The notes below the pieces were generated by a model, which saw nothing but the letters and a program-made list of their open reading frames with translations, was not told the DNA's origin and made no database searches. The position numbers were made by a program, and so were the translations under genes. This document shows positions 1-13,353 of a stretch of DNA of 64,000 nt, piece by piece. Source of the stretch: Latrodectus hesperus (lineage: Eukaryota; Arthropoda; Arachnida; Araneae; Theridiidae); NCBI GenBank assembly GCA_037975125.1, contig CM075857.1, positions 48,715,672 to 48,779,671 of the forward strand, read 5' to 3'. Each line of letters begins with the position of its first letter. The first letter of the stretch is position 1.

Positions 1-1211
1 AATTCTCAAATAAAGATTAAATATCTGTATGGAAACATCATATATTCTACATATTTACACAGCTACAAATATAATAAACGTGTTTATAAGTGTGTGATTC
101 ATAATTATATAATATTCTTGCAAAAATGTAAATATTTCGGTTACTTTATGAAAGCCATATATCTGTTTAATAGTTTATTTAATAGTAATAGTATCATATA
201 ATATTGAAAATAATTGTCTAAATAAATTTGTTGAAATTTGAATCATGCAACGTGATGATGTTTAAAATGTAAAAAGAAATATAAGTTAAGATTCTTGAAA
301 TTTTGAGTATATAAACTAGAAATTAGCTGAGTATTCATAGACAAAAATATTTTAGAAACTTCTTATACCTACACCGTAAGCATTGACCTCAGTCATGCTG
401 TGAGTTCATTTAAATTGAAACAAGGAATTAGATGCCTGAGTCATAAGCTATGATATTTGTTTTATTTCTATTCCGCATTATATAAACTATTTAGGTTTTT
501 TAATCTATATGAAAGTCTTTCCTGTTAGCATAAAATTAATTTTACACTGTAAGGAAAAAAGTGCCGAGAGAACTATTTGCTATGGATTCCTGAGATTTTA
601 AAGAGGAATTAGTTCAAGACGATTGCAGAAAGCGTGTGTAAATTGTACATGAAATAAAATATTGAATTACTATAATCAAATGGCTTTTAAAAAGTTACGC
701 CAAGATTTACATTCTTATCATGATAAAAAGCAAGTTATAAGTTTTTTGCCCATTATAGTCTTGTTAACATTGAAAGTGTAAACTGACCACATTAACCATA
801 TTTAATAAATGACAGATAAAATTTTATATTTAATCAGTTATATGAAATTATTTATAAAAACTTAAATTTCATGGAGTACTATAAAAAATTATATTTCTTC
901 ATACAAATAAAAATAAATTTTTTTGTTTGTTTCCATAAAATTTAAAATGCCAAAAAGATGAATAAGGAAAAAAATATCTTAGTTTCCGATTCGCTAACCA
1001 TTCAATATTTACAAAATAGTTAATGAAATTAAAAAATAACAGATCAAGTATTTTATAGTTAATATGAGCAAATATTGTATTATTTCAAGCGATCTTAAGT
1101 GAAATTATTCAAAATATGCATTCAAGCAATGCATCAGTCAATAAGCTGCAATAAGTTTCCATCAAGTATTTCATTTAGTTACCAAAACAAACAAAATCAA
1201 GGAACTAATTA
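1..1211. other. AT-rich intergenic sequence, nothing assigned
   Basis: Very AT-rich DNA with frequent stops in all frames. I see no gene, repeat array or RNA here. Confidence 0.6.
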
Positions 1212-1430
1212 TTGGTGAATACTAACCTCTCTCTATCTGTTATCCTGAGTCAACTGGGGATACGAATCTTGAGCGTTAACCGGCTAAGATGGCTTAATTT
1301 CTCGAACTCAGTCGATGCGCACAACTGGTTGCCTCGAGCCTCTTTGAGAAACTGTCTTCACAGCAATGATTTAATTCCCAATCCGTGTATTGGGGGACTG
1401 CTGTAAGATCGCGGCTCAAACAGTTGTTTG
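1212..1430. repeat. GC-richer patch, probable repeat fragment of unknown family
   Basis: This block stands out from its surroundings by its balanced base composition. It carries a 64-codon plus-strand ORF (1212-1406) containing NWLPRASLRN and a GGLL ending. The reverse strand is also fairly open, which usually points to a composition effect rather than a gene. I do not recognise a domain in either direction. An old piece of an interspersed element, or a fragment of an unrecognised exon, would both fit. Confidence 0.3.
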
Positions 1431-2362
1431 CTAAAAATACATGGTTGTTTTAACTAATGGAACAACTATTTCATGAGAAAAGATTAGTTATATAAATATT
1501 CTCTTTCATATATTAAGCTAGCCTTCTGTCAAAAAAATATTCAAAACACTTTCACACCATTTGGTATCAATATTTTAAATTAATATGATATTAATTATAT
1601 AATGAAATTAATATACAAAGCCTAAAATATTATGGCAGTTTACAGTGTATATTAATTGCCATGCTTAATTTTATTTTCTAAACTAAAATTGAGTTGCAAA
1701 CTAAAATGCATTAGTTTATTTGTTCATCTGTGAAACAAGTGATTAATTTGATCTTTAATATGATTAGTTCAATAGCATTAAAAATACTTTATTTCAATAA
1801 AAATTACTCATTTAAACTAAACGATTTTTTTAATCCTTCTTCGAATGCAGTAAAGTTTTTTTTTTTGATTCGACAAACAAAGTCTGACTTACTTTTAATT
1901 TTTTTAGAAAACTGATTCATTCATTTAAAATAATAAGTTTCCCAGTCAGTCAGTTTATTAAATTTTTACTTAAGTTTTTGAATTTAATTAAATGCTAAAC
2001 ATATACCTTTTATCAAAAATGTCTCCCAATAAGACTACATTTTCTTCTCTCATTCAGAAGTTAAATTCAGATTGTCATCTTTATATGTGAAGAATCCAAA
2101 CAATATTCCGAGCTTTCTGTTTGAAATTTGAAAAAATGGAAGTATATGTTTTTATGAGGAACATTGTTCTACTCAAACTAATACTGAAGATCGTTTTGTT
2201 TGATCTTATAATTGATACCTAATTGAGTTAATTTTACTTTAATAGCTTTTTTGTAATTTTTAGAATTTATATTTGAAATTCTTAAAATCTATAAGATATT
2301 GACTATGAAATTATAGTTATGTCAAAATAAATTAATATGTGCTAAAATATATTAAAAATATT
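1431..2362. other. AT-rich intergenic sequence, nothing assigned
   Basis: The 61-codon ORF at 1730-1915 is rich in K, N, F, I and L codons, as expected from random AT-rich DNA. Nothing else is visible. Confidence 0.6.
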
Positions 2363-2500
2363 GTGCTAGCTCCGATGAGTAATAATGAGCTTGCTAATGT
2401 GCTAGCTGTTATTTGACGAGAGCTACAAACCTGGCGTCCCAGCTTCAGAGCGCGGTTTTGTCTATGTAAATGTAAACCCGCATTCCACCCAAGTTAATAG
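2363..2500. repeat. GC-richer patch with a repeated GTGCTAGCT word
   Basis: A short block with balanced composition in AT-rich surroundings. The 9-mer GTGCTAGCT occurs twice in direct orientation about 35 bp apart near the left end, followed by a GC-rich tail up to CCCGCATTCCACCC. No ORF of note and no tRNA-like fold were found. It is probably a piece of an old interspersed repeat of unknown type. Confidence 0.25.
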
Positions 2501-3364
2501 TGAAATAACCAAATGCATTTTAGAAATTTATATCTCGCCAATATTATCATCATAAATTAAGTGTTTTATATTATTTTTAAAACCAATATTTCACTTATAA
2601 GATATCTTTCATGAACACTAACAAGCCTTTTAAGACTTTTTTATGCTTTTCATTAAAAGCAAAAGAAAAAACGTAATCTTTATCAAAACTCTATGGTTCT
2701 AGAAATAAAAATAATGATAATAATAAATTAATAGCGAATAAATTATTAGTCTATAAATAGATAAATAAACTAATGTCCAAATAACAACTATTTGAATTCA
2801 TCTCAATAAAATTTTAATAAAATAAGAAAACCCCAATTTCGGAAATGCTTAAATTTAAATATTACATGTAAAATACTGCAAGAAAGTAATCCAATAATCT
2901 TTATTTATGAAATTTTAAAGCTAATGCAATTTTTCTGTCTTCATAAATATTATGATCTTTAAATTGCTTAATTGTCACATGGTAACAAGTTTACTTTTCA
3001 TAATTTTACAAAAACATGATAAAAAAACATGCAATTCATCATTAAGTATCGTAAAATAAACTTTACAAAATAAAAATAAAATTCGAATGGTAAATTATAT
3101 GTGCATATTTCTCAAAAATGCAAAAAATGTTCATGTTAAGAACAAATTACATCATTACCATACACATTTTTTGCATTGGATACTTTTTTCAATTACTTAA
3201 ACTTTTAAACATTAATTGAAAGAATAGTTATTATCTTATATTTTAGAGAGTTTCCCGAAAGCACACAACTATTATAAGTTTATATACACACAGTATGCTA
3301 GAAAATCACTATAAACGTATAGAGAAATTTCTAAGCATTAGAGAAAGCGAAAAGTTTGTATATG
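2501..3364. other. AT-rich intergenic sequence, nothing assigned
   Basis: No gene, repeat or RNA was recognised. Confidence 0.6.
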
Positions 3365-3614
3365 TGTTGGCTTTTTCCGCTGATGTTGATCGATGGATTC
3401 TTCATCTGTAAATAAATGGTCCGTATGACATTACTTTGGGGGAGGGAGTATTTAAAAAGGAAGATATAAGTCTCATTCAAGCGAGAAAGTTTCGTACCAG
3501 TGACAGTTGGCGAGAAGGAAAGAAACTGTTTTGCAGTGATATCTTTAACTCAAGATGCCATCCCGAAAAACAATTAAAGAAATTCTTATTAATCTTATTC
3601 ATAAAAAGAACTAG
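3365..3614 (+). mobile_element. Possible LTR remnant with promoter, primer-site-like sequence and start of an ORF
   Basis: Seen: a block starting TGTTGGC and reaching TGACA at 3505. It contains a TATA-like TATTTAAAA at about 3449 and a TCATTC initiator-like site about 24 bp downstream of it. Two bases after the CA comes TGGCGAGAAGGA, which starts with the TGG expected of a tRNA-complementary primer-binding site. Then come a purine-rich leader and an ATG at 3555 opening a 19-codon reading frame ([10 protein letters not shown]...) that stops at 3612-3614. Known: many Ty3/gypsy and BEL elements show the order TG...CA LTR, TGG-type PBS, leader, gag ATG. Inferred: this is the 5' end of a lost LTR element, cut off by the AT microsatellite. 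A 62-codon ORF in another frame (3436-3624) has no recognisable domain. No partner LTR was found in the window, so the assignment is tentative. Confidence 0.3.
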
Positions 3615-3645
3615 AAATGCATAAATATAATTTAACGATATACTA

Positions 3646-5200
<1,555 letters not shown>

Positions 5201-5540
5201 AAATAATTGAATTCAAAATGTAGTTGCAGTTTTAATGTTACCAATATGCTTATCTACATTATCCATCTATCAATCTATCTATATGTGTGTGCGTGGGTGT
5301 GTTACCGTCTAAGTTTGAAACACCGGCATTATATAAAATGCTTTGGCATTGTATATCATACCAAACGTCTTAAGCAAGGTATTAGATATGGAAATTATTA
5401 CATAATTTCCCAAGGCACTATATATAATGCATAGACATTTTATAGACTGGCAAATGCTATATAGACAAAGCATGGCAAATATTCCTGATGCGTGTATTAT
5501 GTAAATGATGTGCATTTATAAAAAATCAAAATGTTATTCT
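5201..5540. other. Intergenic block with a short palindrome
   Basis: Contains a short GT/GC-rich run near 5286-5300, several GGCATT words, and a perfect 9-bp inverted repeat (GGAAATTAT at 5390-5398, ATAATTTCC at 5402-5410) with a 3-base loop. The overlapping 75- and 68-codon ORFs on opposite strands look random. No function is assigned. Confidence 0.35.
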
Positions 5541-5669
5541 GAAGAAATAAGAGTTCAATTAAAAAAATATTCAATATGCGTTTTAAAAAATGATAGTTGT
5601 ACAAAACATAATTTATGCTATTCTTATTAAAGGAAACAAAATTTTTATACAAAAAATAAGAAATCAATC

Positions 5670-7240
5670 TACTTTTTGCAACATAGCAGTTTTGAGTGAT
5701 ATTTTGAATTACATTTCCTTACATTTTTCTAGCAAAGACATTTCAAATTTTAGCACTTCATTTTACAAATACATTTGTCGAATCCTTGCCCTCTGCAATT
5801 GAGTTTGGCAATTGTAACTGACTTGAGAGAAATTTTGTGGTCTGAAATATCTTCAATTTTAAGCAAATTCTTTGGGCATAAAATGATTTTAAATCTTGTG
5901 TATACTTGTTTCAAAATTGTTTCAGAATTTCCCATACGATAGAAACCATATTCTATCACACCCATTACGACTGCTAATATATTGATATATTGACTGCTAC
6001 TGCTAACAAATGGCGAGTCACCTCGCCATTTGTAGACGTCAAGAATAAGAACTCGCTCAGTAGCTCTCAAAGAAGCAGCGGAAATTTTTTTGCATTCATT
6101 TTTAATTTTTCTTCTATTTTAAATTTAATTTTAGAGTTTATTATACTTTCAAACGCATTTTCGGTTTTTAAACAAATATTGTACTAAATATCCATTACAT
6201 CACCTTTACAAGCATGACCACGGAAAGCATGGATTTTTTGAGATACATTTTACATACGAGTGCATCACTCGTTTTCTTTAAACAAACACAACAATCATCA
6301 GAAACGAATATCTCTTTGGTAAGCATGGCCTCACCATGTTGATTTAGTCCATTATCAACTATTATATTGTGCATAATTTTAACAAACTCTTTTTTTGCAT
6401 AATCTGATTAGCTTCCCTTTTCCCATTGTTTGGGCCATTTCTATTATTTTTTCTAGCTATTTCTTAGTATTTATATTTCTTAGCACATTCTCGGGTAGAA
6501 AAGACGTTGCAAACAATACTTTAGGTTTGCAGCCAGAAAGTCCATTGTATTGTGTTCTTTTGATCCCAGAATGATGAGCTCTAATTTTTATAAATTGTAC
6601 CTGACGCAGTCCTTCAATCCATTGGTCCGATTTATTATCTTGCATCCAAGTACAAAACATATTTTCGATATCTTGATTAACTCTTTCGACACTACCCTGG
6701 CTTTATGAATAGCGAGGCTTCCTATGAATGGTGCTTAGAGCTGGCAAAAACTCCTTCAAGCTTTCCACAACATTATAGGCAAATTAACTAATGTTATCCA
6801 ACTGCACGTAACGAGAATATGTTTACTATGTTGTAGATTACTACTTTGTGACGTTAGAGATTTGAGAATCACAAATTTTCAAAGATGATCTTGGTCCACC
6901 ATAATAAATTTGTATTCTCTATCTGAGTCCATAAAATCTTCTTTACAACAGGAATTAAATTCAGATAAAAATCATAGGTTTCACAGCAATGCTATCTTCA
7001 ATATCTTTCTGGGATTTCTGATAAGGTTCTATAAATCGGATGTGTATTTAAATATCATGACTTATAATGTTTTAGTACTTGCTTGAAAGTTCTTTCAACA
7101 TTCAATCACGTCCTCCATATTCGATAGACAAATGAGTTTTATAAATTCATTCAGAGGCCGAGATGAAAAAACTGCATAATACTAAAGCCTTCTTTAACAC
7201 AGGATAAATTATGCATCATTTACTAATTTCTGGTAAGTAG
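5670..7240 (-). pseudogene. Decayed integrase gene of the KRBA2/SCAND3-like transposon type
   Basis: Read on the minus strand in changing frames, a whole transposon-type integrase can be followed. It starts with a zinc-binding region at about 7140-7000 (THLSIEYGGRD; the two expected cysteines in EPYQKSQK are lost). The integrase core follows: EYKFIMVDQDHL (about 6920), QLDN with the second Asp (about 6797), VVESLKEFLPALSTIHRKPRYS and QGSVERVNQDIEN with the catalytic Glu (about 6686). Then comes the HHSGIKRT...GCKPK segment inside the open stretch 6457-6660, and a CxxC/H zinc-finger remnant (CCVCLKKTSDALVC, IHAFRGHACK) at about 6215-6310. Last come RGDSPF and a Cys-rich tail (GQGFDKCICKMKC, then KCNSKYH) at 5670-6070. 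Stops lie directly before the ERVN region (6703-6705), in the SDN motif and in the tail, and frameshifts are many. Known: this domain order occurs in KRBA2- and SCAND3-like proteins of arthropods. Inferred: a dead DNA-transposon gene. Terminal repeats were not found. Confidence 0.7.
6006..6033. repeat. Perfect 12-bp inverted repeat with 4-base loop
   Basis: ACAAATGGCGAG at 6006-6017 and its exact reverse complement at 6022-6033, separated by TCAC. Six of the twelve pairs are G:C, making it the strongest short hairpin I noticed in the window. It lies inside the integrase pseudogene, where the minus strand reads KWRGDSPFV, so it may simply be coding sequence that happens to fold. Confidence 0.8.
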
Positions 7241-7542
7241 TTTCGATAAAGAAAACACTATTTTATCAGCGTTAATTTTAATTTTACACAGTTCATCGTT
7301 GAATATATAGACAATGACTCCTCTAATACTATAGTTTACTCGTCCATTTTTGCATTGCAGAACAGTAAAAAACTAATTTTCTTGAACAAATTTAAGTAAA
7401 ATTGCGTATTTCGATACTCTCGTACAAACCATTAAATGCAACTGATAAATTCTGACCTTGAGACATGCCTCAAAAGTCACGTGACTTGCCTTGCATCATA
7501 TTCGAAACGAATCGGAAATGTATTTTATATACTTTGTTTGTA
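7241..7542. other. Interval between integrase relic and microsatellite
   Basis: May hold the N-terminal part of the decayed integrase gene on the minus strand, but I could not match any stretch convincingly. Confidence 0.3.
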
Positions 7543-9630
<2,088 letters not shown>

Positions 9631-9645
9631 AGGAACCTAAAGTTT
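9631..9645. repeat. Left target-site duplication of the LINE
   Basis: AGGAACCTAAAGTTT. The identical 15-mer is at 14548-14562. Flanking bases outside the pair differ, so the duplication is exactly 15 bp. Confidence 0.92.
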
Positions 9646-9661
9646 CTTCTTCTTCTTCTTC
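9646..9661 (-). repeat. (GAA)n 3' tail of the LINE
   Basis: Plus-strand CTT repeats directly next to the target-site duplication, read as GAA repeats at the 3' end of the minus-strand element. A simple-repeat tail in place of poly(A) is known from I-type elements. Confidence 0.85.
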
Positions 9662-9737
9662 AAGTTGGGTTTGTATGTCATTGAGCACCTCTGCTTTTAT
9701 CAGCATTTTGTACTGTTAACTCCAAACCCAATGTTTC

Positions 9738-12360
9738 TTAGTTCCATTTGCTCGGATCACCCACTTTATTAATAAAGTCTGATAACCCTTTAATGGAATC
9801 TAGGTGTAACTCTCTAGTATGGATGATGCCTAAAGAGGTTAATCTAGGGAGGGCAAGAGCCTCTCATTCATAAATGATATGCTTGGCCGTTTCCTCTTGC
9901 ATATGACATTTCCTACAGATAGGGTCTTGCTGAAACAGTCCCATTTTATGGAGATGTTTTCTGAAATAGTAGTGCCCAGTTATGAAGCCTACGATTAAAC
10001 GTATCTTCTGCCTAGAGCATCTTAGAATTTCATAGGAAATCCTCGTTGATGATCTACAGATCATACTTTTAGCGTGGGTTTGACCAGGAGATTTGAGCCA
10101 AGTTTCATACATCTTCTGTTTTTCCCATCTAAGAACATTGGTTTTTGTGGTCTTCAAATTGATCCCACAAAAAGGTTCTGGACCAATGGGAACAAAAGAC
10201 GATCCTTGTTTAGCAAGCTCATCAGCCCTTTCATTACCTTCGATACCTTTATGCCCTGGCACCCATACAAGGATCACCCTGTTTCTAGTTGCCAGTTCTG
10301 TAAGAAGGTTTCTACACTCCAGAATCATTTTAGATTTGATTTCGAAGGAATTAAGCGCTTTTAAAGAGGCTTGACTGTCACTGAAAATGAGAATCCGCTT
10401 ATCGTAATAGCCCTTCTTCATATTCAGTTGCAGACAGTGGATAATGGCCAAAACTTCTGCCTGGAAGACCGAAGCGTATCGCTCAAGGCTTACAGACAAG
10501 CTGATTCTTGGTGACACGCCACAAACTCCCAGACCTGAGAGGCTGTTCTTCAGTGATCCATCTGTGTACCAGATTAGATCTCCTGTTTTAGTTTCAAACA
10601 TGTTGTTATCCCATTCCTCTCTAGTTGGAAAAACTACATCAAATGTCTTGTCAAACATGTATGTTTTTTCCATGATGTCAGATGGCATCAGAAGAGTAGG
10701 GTCTTGAAATTTCCTGGTGATGCCCTTGTGCCCTTTGGCAACAGGCTGGTCATACCAGTGGTTTTGCAGCTTCATTCTATATGCATTCAATCTTGCAACG
10801 CTGCATATGAAGATGTCCAAGGGAGTCAGATCCAACACAACCTCCAATGCTCTGGTTGGCGTGGTGGAGATTGCTCCTGTGATGCAGAGACAGGCTAGTT
10901 TTTGTAGACTCCTCAATCTGTCAATCACAGTCTTCTGTTCCACCTTATGCCACCAGATCACACAGGCATATGTGAAAATGGGCCTGACAAAAGCTGTGTA
11001 CATCCATAACATCAGTTTTGGATGTAAACCCCTGTTCTTACCAAGCATTCGCCTGCAAATCACAATGCCTTTCTTTGCTCGGTTGATCCTATCATCAATG
11101 TGCTTATTCCAGGTGAGTTTCTGGTCTAAATAGATGCCCAGATACTTCACCTCTGTAGCCACATTGATTTCAACATCAAAAAGTCTTGGTATGAAAAAAC
11201 CTTTCCGTTTCTTTTTGCGTGTAAAAGGTACAAGGTAGGTTTTCTGAGGATTAACCATCAGGTCCCTATCCATGCACCATTGACCTACATAACTTAGAGC
11301 ATCCTGCATGAGATGACAAGTTATGTCAAAATCTTTACCAAGGATAAGGATGACAATGTCATCAGCATATCCCTGCGTATAATAGCCCTTATCATTTAGA
11401 TGTTTTATAAGGCTATTTACAACTAGGTTCCAAAGTAATGGTGACAGAACACCTCCTTGAGGACAACCCCTAGTAGTCTTTTTTTCAAATGATTCACCGA
11501 AGATGTTCATTTGTATATATCTATCCGAAATTAAGGCCTCAATCCAAGTACACAGGGTCTGATTAATCCCTGCCCCTCTAAGTGCATTGAGGATGGATGG
11601 ATGGGAAGTATTATCAAAAGCACCCTGGATGTCGAGGAAAGTTGCCAAGGCAATATCCTTTTGATCCAGAGTGGCTTCAATCTTGGAAACTAGCTGATGT
11701 AGAGCAGTCTCTGTAGATTTGCCAGGTTGATAGGCAAATTGAAGAACATGCAAGGGACTATTTATACCCAAGTAATCTCTAATATGCCAATCAATGATTT
11801 TCTCGATAATTTTAAGAAAGAATGAAGAAAGACTGATTGGTCTGTATGACTTGGCCTGGTCATAAGTGCCCTTGCCAGGTTTTGGAATGAAGACAATCCT
11901 AGTCTTTTGCCATGTCTTTGGTATATATCCCTGGGCCAAACTAGTTCTATACATTCTAGTTAGCATTGGTATGACAACCTTCTCTGCCTTCTGGATCATG
12001 ATGGGCATAACTCCATCAGGCCCAGGGCATTTTAGAGGTTTAAAGGCAAAAATTGCCCATTTAACAATGTTGTAGTTTATGATATTTTTAGCGATGGTCC
12101 ATTGATTGCTATTGACTCTTTGCAAAGAGCCAATGCAATGTTCCCTTTCCTTGCTATAAATATCTCTAGCTCCCGGGAAGTGAGTCCTTGTCATAATTTC
12201 CATATACCCTTTTCCGGAAGAAGCAAAATTACCCTCCTCGTCTTTTAGGGTACCAACCAAAATAGGTTCATCCCTTTTAAGGAGTTTCTGGAGTCTAGCT
12301 CCTTCAGAAATAGAATCTATCTCGTCACAGAACTTTCTCCAGGAGTTAATCTTGCTTTTT
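9738..12360 (-). pseudogene. LINE ORF2, main part: reverse transcriptase, RNase H and C-terminal zinc finger
   Basis: The longest open stretch in the window is 798 codons (9864-12260). Residues below count from its first ATG, which is internal to ORF2. Reverse transcriptase motifs: YRPISLSSFF at about 139-148, FLDIQGAF with the first catalytic Asp at about 208-215, RGCPQGGVLSP at about 264-274, and YADD at about 298-301. RNase H follows, with all four acidic positions present: YTDGS (about 565), QAEVLA (Glu 602), SDSQAS (Asp 628) and NERADELA (Asp 680). A C-terminal zinc finger reads CxxC (782, 785) and His 793, but the fourth ligand position is a TGA stop (9864-9866). Beyond that stop the same frame stays open to a TAA at 9738-9740, so the original protein was about 42 residues longer. 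The frame also stays readable upstream to about 12360, where a short repeat of TCTAACAAGT breaks it from the endonuclease part. The enzyme copies element RNA into DNA at the nicked target site. Confidence 0.9.
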
Positions 12361-13340
12361 CTAACAAGTTTCTAACAAGTTAAATTGTGAGGGCCCTTTT
12401 ATAGTTCTCCCATTCACCATTTTTCTTAGCTTTGTTAAAAGTTTTCTAACATTTGCTCTTTCGGCAGCTAGAGAGTCATTCCACCAAGGGCATTGGAGTT
12501 TAGCTCTTCTAGTGCGAATGGGGCAATTGTTATGATAAGAATCTAGAATACTTCTCTGTAGGAGATCTGCTGTAACTTCTAGATCGAAGTTGTCTCTAAT
12601 AGGTCTGTTACCGAGCTCAATCAACCCAGTCAGTTCTTCTTGGAATTTCTTCCAGTCCGTCCTAACTGGGTCTACTTTCCAGTATTTGATATTTTTACTA
12701 ATCAGCGTTGTCGCTATAGTAATGTCAATTACTTCTGATCGATTGGAAGTAATAAAAGTTGGTTTTTTGCCCAAATTTAGAATATTTAACCCATAGTTTA
12801 GAATAAATTCCAAAAGGTACTCACCTCTTTTATTTGTGTCCGTACTTCCCCAGACAACATGATGAGCATTACAGTCTAGTCCTAGGACTACCTGTAAGTT
12901 GTTATTACTGCAAAAGTTCATGAGCTTGTGCAGAGAATGGTCAGGTGGAGCCTTCTCTTCATAGGGCAGGTATCCAGAGCCAAAAACAATTTCCCTGTCC
13001 CTACCCTCTATGTTGAGTCTGACTTTCACAGCTGTCAGGTCCTTAAGAATAAATTCAGAGAGGGGAAGAACCTCAATGTTTTTATGTAAGAGTATACAAG
13101 TTCTAGCGTTACCATTAGTACAATAGATAAGCTTACCTTCAGTTCCTTTGAGACCACTGATTCTTCCCTAACCAACCAGGGTTCTTGAATCAGGGCCAGG
13201 TGTATATCCCCAGCAAGAAATTTCTTACTGAGGTTAGTAGTACCACTTCTACTGTGGTGTAGGTTGGCTTGAACTACCTTCACTCCCATCAGCAGGAGCA
13301 GGTTTATCAAGTACTTTAGCCTGCACATGGTGAAGTCCAA
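12361..13340 (-). pseudogene. LINE ORF2, endonuclease part, frameshifted and lacking its SDH segment
   Basis: Two open stretches make up the apurinic-endonuclease-like domain that nicks the target. 13035-13340 begins about 13 bp after the ORF1 stop and holds VVQANLHHSR and ALIQEPWLV (Asn and Glu of the active site), then runs into a wrong frame. 12361-13029 resumes the correct frame with YLPYEEKAP, GLDCNAHH (Asp and Asn) and SEVIDITIATT. The break is a missing C in a run of C near 13168, judged against the copy at 28.8-30.8 kb. The SDH motif expected after this is absent: the sequence passes from WKVD straight to PVRTDWKKF, whereas the other copy has 27 more codons there, including GSDHQN. 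This copy could not make a working endonuclease. The ORF2 start codon is uncertain: ATGs at 13340 and at the MGVKVVQ position are both possible. Confidence 0.85.
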
Positions 13341-13353
13341 TATGAAACCTATA

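Noticed and set aside
2363..2410. Possible hammerhead ribozyme (CCGATGAGT near GTGCTAGCT repeats)
   Set aside because: The core needs CTGATGA and a GAAA partner with three stems; neither the exact core nor the partner was found.
10717..11133. 138-codon plus-strand ORF opposite the LINE ORF2
   Set aside because: It is the complement of the reverse transcriptase/RNase H coding region and has no independent support. The same applies to the other plus-strand ORFs at 10074-14112.
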